60,000 nt of DNA, from NCBI GenBank assembly GCA_950295325.1, contig OX485805.1:374501-434500 (forward strand), read 5' to 3'. A program made the translations under genes and the position numbers. The notes under the pieces were generated by a model, which saw only the letters and a program-made list of their open reading frames with translations, did not search any database and was not told the DNA's origin. The stretch is from Polytrichum commune. Its lineage: Eukaryota > Streptophyta > Polytrichopsida > Polytrichales > Polytrichaceae. Positions 23,962 to 35,683 of the stretch are shown in pieces. Positions within the stretch are counted from its first letter, which is position 1, and the number at the start of each line of letters is the position of its first letter.

Positions 23962-25413
23962 CTACGCTCTTGCACCCTGCAACCATGGGGATTGAAGTGT
24001 GTAACCATTGTGAGGAGAGTTGGTGTGAGATTGTTGAGAGAAGATATGCCGATTAGCATAATCTTTACGAATTCCAGAGTTCCAAAACTTGACATGAGCA
24101 GCATGCATATCATGAGGATCTATAGAGAGGTGGCGACGTTGTGATGGGGGAGGGTTAATTTGGAAGTCACTCACTTCTGATTCGAGAATGATGGTGGTGT
24201 CTTCCTCCCGATCTGAAACTGCTTGGCTGAAATCATTCCCAAAGGAATTGAGAACAGCTGCCCTCCTCCTGTCATTCAACGGAGATGCATCGAATTCCCT
24301 AAGCCCAAAGAGGTCGGAGGATTCACCCTCACTGTCTAGCTCAGCACAATCATCAACATCATCAGCATCAACATCAGCAACAACATTGTTCAAATCCGTA
24401 AACCCTAACCCAACATCAGTAGGGACATTGTTGAAATTCCTAAACCCTAACCCTTGGCGATGTGTTGGTGTAGGTGCAGGTGTAGGTGCAGGTGCTTGAG
24501 CAGGTGCTCTAGCAGGTGCAGGAGAAATCGAAGGAGGGGAGGAGCAAACTCCAACCAGAGGAGGGGCAGGTAGGTTGGAGGCAGCAAGATCGGCAACGGC
24601 CTCGGCAGCAACCTCGGCCTTCAGCTTTGCGAGTTCTTGGGTCCTGCGGAGGTGGAGCCACTGCCGAGCAATGTCGCAGGTAATTAGCTTATCTTCAAGT
24701 GTAAACAAACTAAAAGCGATTTGCTGAGCTTTCTTCAATGTAGAAGCAGCAAAATCCGAGGTTGCTTTTGCATTAGCACGCAATGCCTGCTCCTTGACCT
24801 TAGAGTTTAGGTGCTCAGCCTTGGAAGACTTAGCACCTTGGGGCCGAATGTGTGCAGGTGCAGGTGCCGATTCGGTGGGGAGGGCCTCTGCATTCGGATT
24901 CGGGGAGAGAACATCGCGGCGATCAACTGGCAACAGGTTTGGAGCAGGCAGATCTAGCGCTGCAACCTTCCGCTTGCCCATGAAGATTGCCGCAAATCTA
25001 GGATAGTTTTTTAGCAACAACCAACAATGTTTAAGAACAAATGCCTTCCCCACTTTTTGTTTGTACAAGTTCATAGCATCTAATACAATATCATCTTCTG
25101 TTTTCCCACTCTCTTGTAGATCTTTGACTGACACATAGCAACCAGTGAACTTGGCCACAACACACTTGATATCATTCCATTTTGTCTCCAAAGACCTAGC
25201 AGGACGATCTGCTCCTCCATCTGGTTTGTTCCTAGCATAGTGAAGAGCAACAGATGTCCAAAATGCCGCATTCTTCTGCCCTATCCCTCTCCTTGCATCT
25301 GTGGAAGTGTGCATAAAACTTCTGCAACACTGTTCTTCCTCCTCCGGGCTGAAGTTCCTGCCCTTCTTTGTCCGGGCACCCGTTGCAGCCACATCTTCCC
25401 CCCTTGCTGACAT
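23962..25413 (-). CDS. Harbinger ORF1: Myb/NAM-like DNA-binding protein
   Basis: An intact single-exon frame inside the Harbinger-like element. The open frame reaches back to an ATG at 25536 (524 residues), but I prefer the ATG at 25413 (483 residues), because the first 41 codons lie in the GC-rich subterminal zone and do not resemble the family. Numbered from the upstream ATG, residues 58-185 match the Myb/SANT-like, NAM-associated domain of plant Harbinger ORF1 proteins: KKGRNFSPEEEE, W93, then LETKWNDIK, VAKFTGCY, ESGKTEDDIVLDAMNLYK and FVLKHCWLLLKNYPRF. Residues 235-315 are charged and probably coiled. Residues 335-360 are an Ala/Pro repeat, followed by two GLGF repeats and an acidic stretch. 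In the family, ORF1 binds the element ends and helps the transposase enter the nucleus and act. No transposase partner is encoded here. The frame has no breaks. Confidence 0.8.
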   Translation of the reverse strand: MSARGEDVAATGARTKKGRNFSPEEEEQCCRSFMHTSTDARRGIGQKNAAFWTSVALHYARNKPDGGADRPARSLETKWNDIKCVVAKFTGCYVSVKDLQESGKTEDDIVLDAMNLYKQKVGKAFVLKHCWLLLKNYPRFAAIFMGKRKVAALDLPAPNLLPVDRRDVLSPNPNAEALPTESAPAPAHIRPQGAKSSKAEHLNSKVKEQALRANAKATSDFAASTLKKAQQIAFSLFTLEDKLITCDIARQWLHLRRTQELAKLKAEVAAEAVADLAASNLPAPPLVGVCSSPPSISPAPARAPAQAPAPTPAPTPTHRQGLGFRNFNNVPTDVGLGFTDLNNVVADVDADDVDDCAELDSEGESSDLFGLREFDASPLNDRRRAAVLNSFGNDFSQAVSDREEDTTIILESEVSDFQINPPPSQRRHLSIDPHDMHAAHVKFWNSGIRKDYANRHIFSQQSHTNSPHNGYTLQSPWLQGARA

Positions 25414-25635
25414 ACTAGAATATTTCCAAACAAAGAAAATCTGGGCGATGGCGTTGGCGTGGGAGGCGCGGCACCCGAGGACAAAATACCGAGCGGGCTC
25501 CTGGAAAATGCCCGGCCCGGGATCATTTATGCCCATACCGTGGACTGGTGGACGTTGAGACTTGGCGGCCCCGGCAGCGAGATTTGAGGAGTACCGTTCC
25601 CCTGCTAGGTACCCAACCTGGTGGGGACGCTCTTA

Positions 25636-26657
25636 GGATCACATTTGGGTGTCGTTGAGTCAACCATATTGTATACATTTGTATTCAAAGCATGGTATTT
25701 TGATGCTCAAATTAGGGAGGCACTAATGTAAAAGTAGGGGTTTGACTTACTTGCATCTTTGGAAAAATGTAAGTAGTTATCTACAAGGAATAAAATTACG
25801 AAACAACTTGCATCCCTCATCATTTAATCTACTCCATCTCTGAAAAATATTGCACAAACTCCAAGCCACTCTTTTTGCCCAAATCAACTTATTTCACCGT
25901 TTTTCGTATTTGTACCTTCAGCCACCTTCACGCCTTCCATGGCCACACAGCCATAGGTAGAAGTTAGTGGATCCAACGCCAACATTCATTTTTTCTTTTC
26001 TTTTCTAAAGACCTAGTTGGGTGTTACATGTTTCAAAGGTACAGCCTTCTACCTTTACCTTAATCCCAATTGACATAGCTTGTTTTCGAAACGTTAAGCT
26101 TGCAAATAAGCAAATGGTTTTCACTTGGAGACTATGAGTAGTGTCCGGTGTTCCAACTTAACGAGCAAACATTCCAAAGGGTGTGTTAAAGTTATATCAT
26201 ATCCCATTGAGTGGACTTTTCATTGGAAACATGAATAACATGCGTGGGTCACAATGAAATTAAACCCCCTTATATATAAGAAGTTCATAAAGAAAAACAA
26301 ATGTATACATATTGATGGCATGCTAGAAAATGAACTCATATATTTATACTAATCTTTTACAATGAATGCGATAAATGCCACCACTAAGTATTAAATATAT
26401 GAATCATTAATTAAATAGGACTTTATTATATAGAAAATCTACTTTCACTTTCCAATGAGAAAGTCATTGAACATTTTTTTCTTCATCCATACTCCATAGC
26501 ATGTAACTTAAAGATTACATCAAACAAATGAAGACAAGAACATAATAACTTAGCTTCCATTTGTAAAGCAAAACTTAAGGAAGCCCATGAACGCTTCAAG
26601 AGCCTCATGAGTAAAAACCTAGAACCCAATTGCAAATCCTAGAAAGAATAAATAAGG
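25636..26657. other. intergenic, nothing recognised
   Basis: About 1 kb of AT-rich sequence between the Harbinger-like element and MITE copy D, with no gene or repeat that I can support. Confidence 0.35.
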
Positions 26658-26659
26658 TA

Positions 26660-27093
26660 CGCTAAATATGATATTTAGTGTCACCAATTCTGACTGTAGT
26701 ACTCAATACTAATTGAAAACCTCAGTGTAGTGTCACCAACACTAAGTGTTAACCCAACATTATTTCTCATTCCCTATAATTGTTTTTGGAGGATTATAGA
26801 TTTACAGTGTTGCAATTACTGTCACTTGCCAAGTGATTTTTCATTCAAATTTCAATCATCGATGACAATATTTCATCACAAGTTGTTGACAAGAGAAGGT
26901 AGGGTTTTGACCAATGAATGATTTCATCCATCACCTATGACAATACTTAGAGAAGGCACTAAGGTCTGGCAAATTGATGAACTCATGCATCATCCATTGC
27001 AATATTTTTGTTCACTTTTTCATAAGAAGTGTACCCCAAAAACTTACCATAGTGACATAAAATACCTTATGACACTAAATATCAGATTTAGTG
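26660..27093 (+). mobile_element. TA-flanked MITE, copy D
   Basis: A 434-bp copy in the same orientation as copy B. It starts CGCTAAATATGATATTTAGTG and ends ATCAGATTTAGTG, and is flanked by TA (26658-26659 and 27094-27095). Shared interior blocks with copy B include TAACCCAACATTATTTCTCATTCC (B: a TAAACCTAACATTATTTGTC version) and GTGACATAAAAT near the right end. It is non-coding. Confidence 0.65.
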
Positions 27094-27095
27094 TA

Positions 27096-29642
27096 GACAT
27101 TTGCCTGCATCTATAATTTCAATAAACATCCAAGTAAACTGGGAGTTAGCAAGGTTGAGCAAAGTCTCTTTTGAGGTTGACATGGAAAAGATTAGTTCTC
27201 AGAGTAAATTAACTACACAAATGTAGTCACAACTGGGATATTCATTCTTGCAAAGTAGATACAATACATTTTTGCAAAGTTTGATAAAATCATGAATAAC
27301 AAGCGGTGAAAACAAATATTAAAAAAAATTCAAAGCCTTGATTACCTCTACTTCTTTAGTAATTGTGCAGCAATAGAGAGTGCGGAGAACTTTGAGGACC
27401 ACATCACCACCAAGTACTTTGTTAAGAAAACCATTTTTTCGGAGATGGTGTAGGACTCTCGTAGTAGCTACATCGACTAAATTGTAAGCCACACAATCCC
27501 TAACCTATATACTTGGCGTCTAATTTACGGAACATAATGACAAGGATATGAGAAGCATGCTCATGATGAAGTCGGGATTTGCGTGTCACCAAGTTTTCTT
27601 TGTCCTTTTCGTAGTGCATATGCCGTGCTAATCCACAAAGTGCATAGTACTCAAATTACCGATAGTTGGAGACCAGGTCAAGCGCCTTGGAGTTTCAATA
27701 CACGGTGCTAGATGGGGCTTGCTTAATTTGTTCATCCCTTCTTGAATTTTGGGCTCATAAATTGTTGTGCACCGAACTTTGAATGAAACCACGTGTGTAT
27801 CATGTTAGGGAGGCTCCTCATTTTAATATCATAAGGTACGTGGTCTTATTGTGGGCACTGCACTTCCAACTCCACAAATGATTTTGACTATTGAATTTGG
27901 ATTGGCATTTGTTTCATTCAATAAGTAATTTGGATCTTCACAAGATTGTCATTTCAAATTTGTGAATTGTAGTCGAGATGTAGGATTCCCGAGAATCCAA
28001 AGCGAAGATTGTCTTTCTCTTTAAATATTTACACAAGCCCTCCTGATTGTGTTCACTACCGAGACTAGAATATTGGCATCATATACCTAATCGACATTGC
28101 CTTATCCAATTGTAACACATTTCTAACAACGAGTCTCGCCATATACCAGTTGAATATGTGTGTTGGATTAAGAAGAATGTCTACATCAAAACGGCATAGG
28201 GGCTACAAGATGTTTACCAATATGGGCTCCACGATGTCATAAACATGGGTTCAAGATTCCTTCTTTGTATCTTTAAACATAGTGGTATAAAGAGAGAATA
28301 TTGAAATTCACTCATTTGTCATATATGCATTATTTCATGTGGAGCATACATATATACATGGGATGAATACAAAGAGATTTGATATTATATAAAATACCTA
28401 GGCTCCAATACATTTCACGCTTATCTAGTAATTGTTGTTGTGCATACTACTTCAATTTCACTTGAAAAATTGTGTAAAATATGAACCAAATGTCATAGAC
28501 CAAATAAAACTTTATATTCATACTTATTGAGGGTGTCCCTTATCCCATATAAACACCACCCCATTTCTTTGAGGGTCAATAATGTCACGTGAGGTAACTC
28601 CCTTGTAGAGACATAAACCATGTGTAATAATTGGAGTGTTTTCAAAGGAGGGGGGCCATGAAGTAATGTGCATATTCAGGGAATATTCAACATATATTCT
28701 TGAATAATCTTGAAATATACATGTTTCAAAACCCTAAAAGTCACAATCATTTTATGACATTTATCTTGGAATGTCAAATGGGATCCTAGATTTATCGCAC
28801 CATGTTTTCTAGTGGAATGCCAATTATGCACACCCCCCCCCCCTTGCCCTTCGCACAAACAATGTCCATCATGAGTACATTTGAAGTGTAAGAATATTGA
28901 TATCACACCATTTGGCTACAATATGAAGACATGCACATATGTACACAAAAGTGTTAAGTCCTTGGAATACTCATGGGTCTATAAACTTCACTTGCAAGAT
29001 ACATTGTTCATTGAATTAGTGTAGAATGAATATTAATGCAATCCTTTACATGTGTCATTTATGTGTGTCGATTTGTGTGTAGGCTTCCATATCAGTGGAG
29101 TCCACACAAAATCTGATAAGTTATCTACAATTGACAAACCGCTTTGAGGTGGATATTAGAGCACCCCTACGAGCTTGTAGGGGGTAGATCTAGGAAAAAA
29201 ACAAGTTGCATGATTGTCGACGGAGCTGGCAATGTTGATGGAATATAGGGCCATTGTTTTGTCCTTAGATGACGGACACACGAACGACGCAAAATGCCAT
29301 CACATGCCTTGCACATTCAGATCATGTTCTTCAACTTTGCGTCATTCAAGACATGTTTTGCAAGTCAGTGTCCTGTCGCAAATATTGGATTTTAGATCTA
29401 AATGTTTAGGGTACACTGATGGTGGGTTTGTCATTTTCGTGTTGTTTTTCTATAGATTTGTGATGTGGTTCTCCGTGTCTATGCACACATGCTTGTTGGG
29501 TGAAGGACACCGTATTGAATGTTGCAACACCTTCTCTCAACATACACAATACACTTAAGCACAACTGGTTTAAGGCAACATGGACATGCACATCTATTGG
29601 TGAAGGGTTGATGGTGGTAAAGGGTTTTGGGTTTGGACAACA
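27096..29642. other. intergenic, nothing firmly recognised
   Basis: This is 2.5 kb of AT-rich DNA. A minus-strand open stretch of about 50 codons at roughly 27510-27655 reads like protein (YYALCGLARHMHYEKDKENL) but is isolated between stops and I do not recognise it. A poly(C) run is at 28833-28843. Near 29159, TTAGAGCACCCCTACGAGC resembles a Harbinger-type terminus but has no partner. Confidence 0.35.
28833..28843. repeat. poly(C) tract
   Basis: Eleven consecutive C. Confidence 0.8.
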
Positions 29643-30143
29643 ATGACTTCTGAACTAGCAATGGCTTCAAGCTTGCAACCTTCTATCATTGGAGGACTGC
29701 ATGTACAAGTGGAGGACTTGGAGCACACTGACCCGCCAACATTCTTGGCACAACAAGTTGATATTATTATGGCTTTGCGAGAGAGAGTTCGGAACCCTCC
29801 GCTTGGTGAGTTTAGCATGGAGGTCTTAGTGTGGACAAACCATGTCACCAATGGGAAGGGTAGACATAAGGGTTCAAAATTAGTTGTGATTCTATGGGAT
29901 AGGTCAGATGATTTCATCTCAAGTGAGCTACATCACCCTCTCTACCCATGCATATTCAATGATGAGGTTATTAGGCGAAACTTGCCTAACTCGTTGAGAT
30001 CAGCTTGTGCACACAGTCTGGCTCTTGTAGTAAGGTCCGATTTGTTGCGCTCTCGTCTTTCGCCTACTAACCTCCTTATCCAAGTTACCAAGGATGGAGT
30101 TCTAGACCGATATTGGTTTTCTTTAGTCTTCAACCATGAGTGA
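29643..30143 (+). CDS. hypothetical protein, unrecognised
   Basis: A 166-codon plus-strand frame beginning with ATG at 29643. The sequence looks protein-like (LHVQVEDLEHTDPPTFLAQQ, FSMEVLVWTNHVTNGKGRHK, then SLALVVRSDLLRSR), with balanced composition and no low complexity. I cannot assign a domain. It may be a single-exon fragment of a transposon or host gene. There is no supporting neighbour: a solo LTR starts about 360 bp downstream. An antisense frame of 107 codons also overlaps it, so coding status is uncertain. Confidence 0.3.
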   Translation: MTSELAMASSLQPSIIGGLHVQVEDLEHTDPPTFLAQQVDIIMALRERVRNPPLGEFSMEVLVWTNHVTNGKGRHKGSKLVVILWDRSDDFISSELHHPLYPCIFNDEVIRRNLPNSLRSACAHSLALVVRSDLLRSRLSPTNLLIQVTKDGVLDRYWFSLVFNHE

Positions 30144-30497
30144 ATCTTTCAGTGACCAATACTTGTAGGTTAAAGATTTTTTAGTGAGCTCATGGAAATT
30201 TAGTGGCCCGTGTCTAGGGCCCTCCACATTATAACAAACCACCATAACATGGTTGGATGACGCCTTGTGATTAACTACATGCGAACACCTCCGACCCACT
30301 ATTATCTAGAATCTAGCAGGCGAGTGGCCTACATGGAAACTCACCCTAAGTGTGATTACATTGTTTCTTTAAGGTTTGGATCATGACACATACTCTAATA
30401 TAGAGGCACTAAGACTTGAGAGAAGTGAAAATAATAATATAAATTCAATCCGATTTTCATACAATCGAACCTCATTAATACGACACATGTTTGTGAG

Positions 30498-30502
30498 ACT
30501 AA
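30498..30502. repeat. left target-site duplication of solo LTR (ACTAA)
   Basis: ACTAA precedes the solo LTR and pairs with ACTAG at 32229-32233, a four of five match. Confidence 0.5.
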
Positions 30503-32228
30503 TGTCAGCCACAAACCCCCACCCTTATGCGTCATAGTCCGGGTGAAGGCTTGTGATTCACATGGATGTAAACTACCTGCTTACATTCAATCATTCCACC
30601 TTATACATCATTGAATAAGGCAATTGTGCTCAAGCACTAGATTATGAAAAGGAAGCCACACACTAGCATTGAAAAATGTTTGTAGTTGAGAACTAATTAC
30701 TAAATGCTAACCCTAGTTGCCCCTTGCTGCCACCTAACCCTCGGGTGACCTTGTGAAGGATGACGCCCTGCCCTTCACCTCCATCACCTCGGTGCTAAGT
30801 TTGCAGCCACTACGAATCCGCTTGTACCATACTGCCACCTAAGCGCACCGGCAAGCTAGAAGGGTACAACTGCAGAGTGTGGCACCGAACTCCTGTTGTG
30901 GGAGTCTCACGTCCAAGCATCCCTCCTTACCAGCGATGAGCTTAAGTCTGCGGTTGCAGTGCGAATTCGTTGTTCGGCGCCCTGTCTCCTTTGTCTACCC
31001 ATTCATGACCCCCACATTACTCCTCTTCAACACAACCCTCGAATCTCAGCCATAGCCCGCGGATTTGAGGCCACCATGTACCCTCAAATGCCGAAATCAA
31101 CATATCCAACTGCTTCGGAGGCATGTAGGCCGCATCAGGCTCGTTATTCACCCAAAACTCCCAGTCTAGTTTTCGGGTTTGATTCTCCCCTCTCCGACGC
31201 CTAGCCAAATTCCCACCAATCTCAATCTTCAACTCTCCCACCCTTTCCCGGCAAGATCACCCTTTTTGGTTGTTGCAAGAAGATCTCGGCAGCCAGAGAT
31301 TTACCTTCGGCCTTCACACGGTCTCCTCCGCAAGCCACACCGCTTCTGCCGACATTGGCATTCTCCAGCACACATCCCCGTATGCCGACCCTGAGTTCCC
31401 TCCACCTAGCGACATCTTCCACCTCCGTAGTCCAGCTCCCTAATATTGTAGCTCAACCAACATCCTACCTGCCATCCACTGTCGCCGAACTCGTGTCTCC
31501 TGGCCAAGTTTTTTTCCAGCAACTGAGCTTGAAGCTCTGGAGCTGTGATGTGCAAATATGAACTCACAAGACCCAAGGGGTTTGTGTACCGAAGCTGACC
31601 GTATTGTCCCCGTCCCTTTCGATCAAAAGCTAGCCTTGGTGGCTTGAGTCGGTGAGCCCAATCCAATCGCATTCTTCCCAACCGACATGTTCATCTGCTT
31701 TCGTTGATCAAAATCCATAACAATCCCCCCCAGCAGCATTGCGCAGCCGCTCTCAAGAGGATGCACGCCAGTCTGCGGCCAATCCTCAGCTCCAAGCTTC
31801 GGACCCCCGCTCTGCCTTGCGAGAGAGAGAGAGAGAGATGAGCCAGAGAGGCTTCCCTCTTCCCTGACCCCTACTGGATCTAACGGAAATCCAACTGCCT
31901 CATCTTTTCCCGAAGGTGAGCCCCCTTCCTTAAATCAACCAAGCTCAAGCCTAAAATGAACAAAACTTCAAGCCTAACTACCATACCCCAAGCCTAAAAG
32001 GTTGCTTGAACTCTAACTTAATTGAACTAATTGCTTGCTTTTAGTCTTTTTCACTTTTAATAACGCGAGTCCCACAATTAACTCGACTAAATCCCTTTTT
32101 AACATAAAACACACTAAACTTAACTAAATCCAAACTCTTGTCACTTTAAGCTACTCACACAACACAATAACTAAATTCTAACAATTTTAGAGGTTAAGAA
32201 GACATGTGGGCATGAATTCGGGCTCACA
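30503..32228 (-). mobile_element. solo LTR of the resident Ty3/gypsy family (old)
   Basis: A 1726-bp diverged relative of the 46-57 kb element LTR. It starts TGTCAGCCACAAACCCCCAC, followed by CCTTATGCGTCATAGTCCGG, matching the conserved LTR start of the family (TGTGAGGCCAAACCCC, GCGTCCGTAGTCC). It ends TGTGGGCATGAATTCGGGCT then CACA, matching the conserved LTR end. A (GA)n run sits at about 31821-31838, as in the other family LTRs. The flanks are ACTAA and ACTAG. There is no internal region or second LTR, so this is a recombination remnant. The strand given is that of the coding sense of the family. Open frames inside it are fortuitous. Confidence 0.7.
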
Positions 32229-32233
32229 ACTAG

Positions 32234-35170
32234 ACATTGAAATTGAGTTTTCTTTCTTTAGATTCATTTCAAGCTATTTAGGACTTTGGTTGACAATTCT
32301 TACATTCAAGCATAAGGGTTGAATAGTTTGTCAACCATAGTTTGGTAGTAATTTTCAATGGTTCTCTCAATCTTAGACTACTTGCGTAGGCAATAGTTTG
32401 GTAGTGAGTTCATTGGATCTTGTGCGGTGCGCAAACATAGGCACAACCATTATTAATAGTTTTGTAATAAGTATCACATTTTTGTCTTGTTACCAAAGCC
32501 AAAGTTGCTTTGGTTTGGTAAAAAGTTTTGAATTGATTAGCCCTTTAAGTGTAACTCGAATTGGCCGTGAAGTCACCCACATGTGAGTTTCAATCTTCCT
32601 TAATTAATTCTTAATTTAGATCTAACATTAGACAATGGTCTTTTACCTTGTCTTAGCCAAAGTAATTGTATTGTCCATCAATTGCAACAATAGGCCAAAC
32701 CACTAATACAAATCAATAAAACATGGCTTGGTTCATTGAACCATCCATCTTAATTGGAGAAGTCAACACATATGCTCATCTCCTAATCCACTACACACTT
32801 GAAAATTTACTCTTTTAATAATTTCTCAAGACTATTGACTAATGCATTTAGTTACTATGTCTTGGTTAATCCAAGATCACCACTCTAGCATATCGGAGTG
32901 AAGTTACACCCGGACATCAAATTAGTAACCAATACTTACTAGAATTCCAACCATAGAGTCATCACGTTTTCTCACCCTCTTCCTTGACTCTTCAAAGCCA
33001 GAGGAATGCCATGCAACCCTTTCGATTTTTGCCGAAGGTTAGGAAGATGAAATGATAGAGAACCCTTGGTCTTAAGTTTCCATGACCTCTTCAACTTCCA
33101 AATTTAGTGCAGAGCCTATTATATGACAATTGCACCTTGTCCGTGTTTGAAGGAGGTTTGACACATAGTTCACAAGAAAACATCTTCATTTGAGATCCAT
33201 AACCCTTACTCACCCTCTTCAATCAATATTCAAAGAAACTCCTCCATTATTACAACGACAATGGCCTACATTGCCAAGCATGTGATACAAACTTCCTAGC
33301 TTTAACTAATAATTTCCATGAATCACAACTCTACTTTTCAAGTAAACATGAACCAATTTTAGTATATTATGCATTGGAGAAGGTGGTAAATCTTGTCACT
33401 TTTCTCCCTTAGTCAATGATGAATTTCTTGAAATGAATTGAATGTAGTTAAACGTTCATGTCTTATTGAGGACATGTTTTCCTCTCCTCATCTTTCAAAC
33501 CATCACAAGCACTCTCATCTTGCACTCTCAAGAATCATTGATTCTCATTATTTGCAATAGACCATAGTTAAAGCAAGCAAGGATTTCATTGATTATCTCG
33601 TAACTAGAAAGTTTATAGCCTCAATCATATTTGTGGCCTAGCTTCAACCTATCAAAAATAATAATGTTGAAAGTCAAGAAATCTATCCTCTTCCTATCTC
33701 AACTTATAAATACAACATGTATCCTTTGGTACCTCTCTCAAAAGCTACATGGGAATTAAATTAAACCATCTCAAACCATAGTCCCAACAAATTATATTTC
33801 TTCCTAATTCAAGTTCAACAAGACCATAGCATGAGTCTTCATATTGGCAAAATCTTCATACACAACATCAAGCATCACCTAGAACCAAGGAATCACATTG
33901 TGATAATATTTCAAATTAGACTTCAAGGAATAGAACTCACTACAAATGGACAAGGAAGTTAGCAATCTAGGACATGCACCTTGGATGGCTTTCAATTATC
34001 TAAAGCATTAGCCAATTGTCTTGTCATTTGAAAACCACACATTTAATGACCAAGACCGAAGGTCTAGTTGTTCTTCAAGAAGTAAGGGCTTTACAAATTC
34101 AAGAATGTTTATTAAAGTTTATGAAGAGAGAGAGAGAGAGAGAGAGAGAGACTAAAATTCTAGCCTATATATCTATTAGTAAGCACATGTGGATTTCAAC
34201 ATTCACAATTCTTTCAATCAGACTATGGTCCTTCCACTCATTACTTCTTGATATCTTGAGTCTATGGCCTATTCATACTTACTCAATGGAAATTTTCTAG
34301 TCCATTTTAGTTTCTATTTCCACTTGGTTCCTAATTAGTTTATGAAAATAAATTAACACTACATGAGGTATGGAGTGAGCTAGATGCACAAATTGCTAAA
34401 AAATGTTGGTGAATGGTGCATATATTGCATGCAACATGTAATGTTGATTTTTCCCTAAGCAATGAAAGGAAAAATAAATCAAAATGCAAAAATAATCATG
34501 TGAACTTGTTGCTTCAATTTCAAAATTCCAAGTAGGTGGTGATGAGATGCCAATTGGGAATTACATTTAGATGGAAGGAGAAGAGAATAATGAGATAGAA
34601 TTGAGTATCGATGAGTTGGTAGATGCAGCTTTGGGAAGCAATTCCACATAAGACTTCGATTTGAATGTAGACCCCAATAATTTAGTAGATGTGGATGATG
34701 TTGCTCCACCTACCATGCAGTTCAGTGATGCTAAAAATCATGCATCATTGTTATCTAATTTTATATGGAAAACTTTGCATATTTTGGTGTTAATGAAACT
34801 ATTAGTCTCCAAAAGTTAGTAAGGACTTTAGATAAGATAATATTTGCTAGCTTAGGTAGGCAATACCATTGATCTTTGGACTTTTAATTCAAGAGTTCTT
34901 GAAGATATTTGTATTTGTCTGGAGTTATAAGTGCATTGCCCATATCATTTATATTACTTCAACTAACTGTATAATTCTTTAAGCTCAAATTGCTCACAAA
35001 TTTGTATTCCCTCAAGAATACGACAACTTTATACTACTTGTCATATTAACTATAATACAAAAATTCAATAATATGACACTTTTTGTGATTCCCAAACATG
35101 TCATATTATAGAGGGAGGACAAAATACTTGTTTTAGAGGGTGTCAAAGTGATTGACCAAACATGTTGGTC
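32234..35170. other. intergenic, nothing recognised
   Basis: This is 2.9 kb of AT-rich, C-poor sequence with short frames only. A (GA)n microsatellite is listed separately. I see no transposon ends or RNA genes. Confidence 0.35.
34125..34151. repeat. (AG)n microsatellite
   Basis: A perfect AG dinucleotide run of about 27 bp. Confidence 0.85.
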
Positions 35171-35186
35171 AATCTCTCCTATTGAA

Positions 35187-35373
35187 TGGTTGGAGACGAC
35201 CTTAAACTACCAGATGATGGTGGAGAGATACCCAAATCTCAAGGAAAGAGGTTGACGGTTTGATTCCCGGCTGTAAAATCTCCTCTCTACTTGACGGAAA
35301 CGTGCTAGGTGGTCAACTGCCTCCTGTGCTTTGGCGTTGGCCTATCAGCCTTCTGTCTCAAAAAATAAAATAA
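35187..35373 (+). mobile_element. tRNA-derived SINE
   Basis: A 187-bp insertion bounded by 16-bp target duplications differing at one base (35171-35186 AATCTCTCCTATTGAA; 35374-35389 AATCTCTCCTGTTGAA). The 5' half carries a polymerase III B-box match, GGTTTGATTCC at 35257-35267, and an A-box-like sequence near 35207-35220 (CTACCAGATGATGG). The 3' end is an A-rich tail (AAAAAATAAAATAA). It is non-coding and would depend on a LINE for movement. I cannot name the SINE family. Confidence 0.75.
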
Positions 35374-35389
35374 AATCTCTCCTGTTGAA

Positions 35390-35642
35390 ATTGACTTCCA
35401 TGTTTACACGTTCATGATTTGGGTGCATGATCTAATAATATAGTTGATTTCTATAACATGTCATATCCATTGAAAAAAGAAATTACCTCCCAGCAAGCCT
35501 TATAGACTCCCCTAACCTTGATTATGAGCTTGAACTACACTTTGAAGTGAGCTGGAGGTTGTTAAACCATGATGACAAAGTGACATGAGCATGCTCAAAT
35601 TATATATTACATTTTAGCATGTCATATAGGACCCTATCACCC

Positions 35643-35683
<41 letters not shown>

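Larger units (their letters stand above)
21257..25632 (-). mobile_element. PIF/Harbinger-like element with ORF1 but no transposase
   Basis: A 4376-bp element bounded by TTA (21254-21256 and 25633-25635). The left end starts GAGCATCCCTACTAG and the right end, read on the other strand, GAGCGTCCCCACCAG; the first 24 positions match at about 17. Both subterminal regions are GC-rich with CCCGGGC motifs. A single intact minus-strand gene (ORF1, Myb/NAM-like) fills the right third. The place where a DDE transposase would be expected is taken up by AT-rich DNA and two tandem arrays (21971-22260 and about 22615-23770). It would therefore need a transposase supplied in trans. Known family facts: PIF/Harbinger elements duplicate TWA targets and encode two proteins, a Myb-like ORF1 and a transposase. 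The pairing of these two ends is inferred from the TIR match, the TTA and the gene position. Confidence 0.75.

Noticed and set aside
24380-24460. CCCTAAACCCTAA-like telomeric motifs
   Set aside because: Only two or three partial units; they encode the GLGF repeats of ORF1 and are not a telomeric tract.
29156-29185. TTAGAGCACCCCTACGAGC resembling a Harbinger terminus
   Set aside because: No matching right end with TTA was found downstream; the site is also a small palindrome (CCCCTAC...GTAGGGG), which may explain the resemblance.
30896-31681. Cluster of open frames on both strands
   Set aside because: They are located within the old solo LTR at 30503-32228; no domain or consistent frame.
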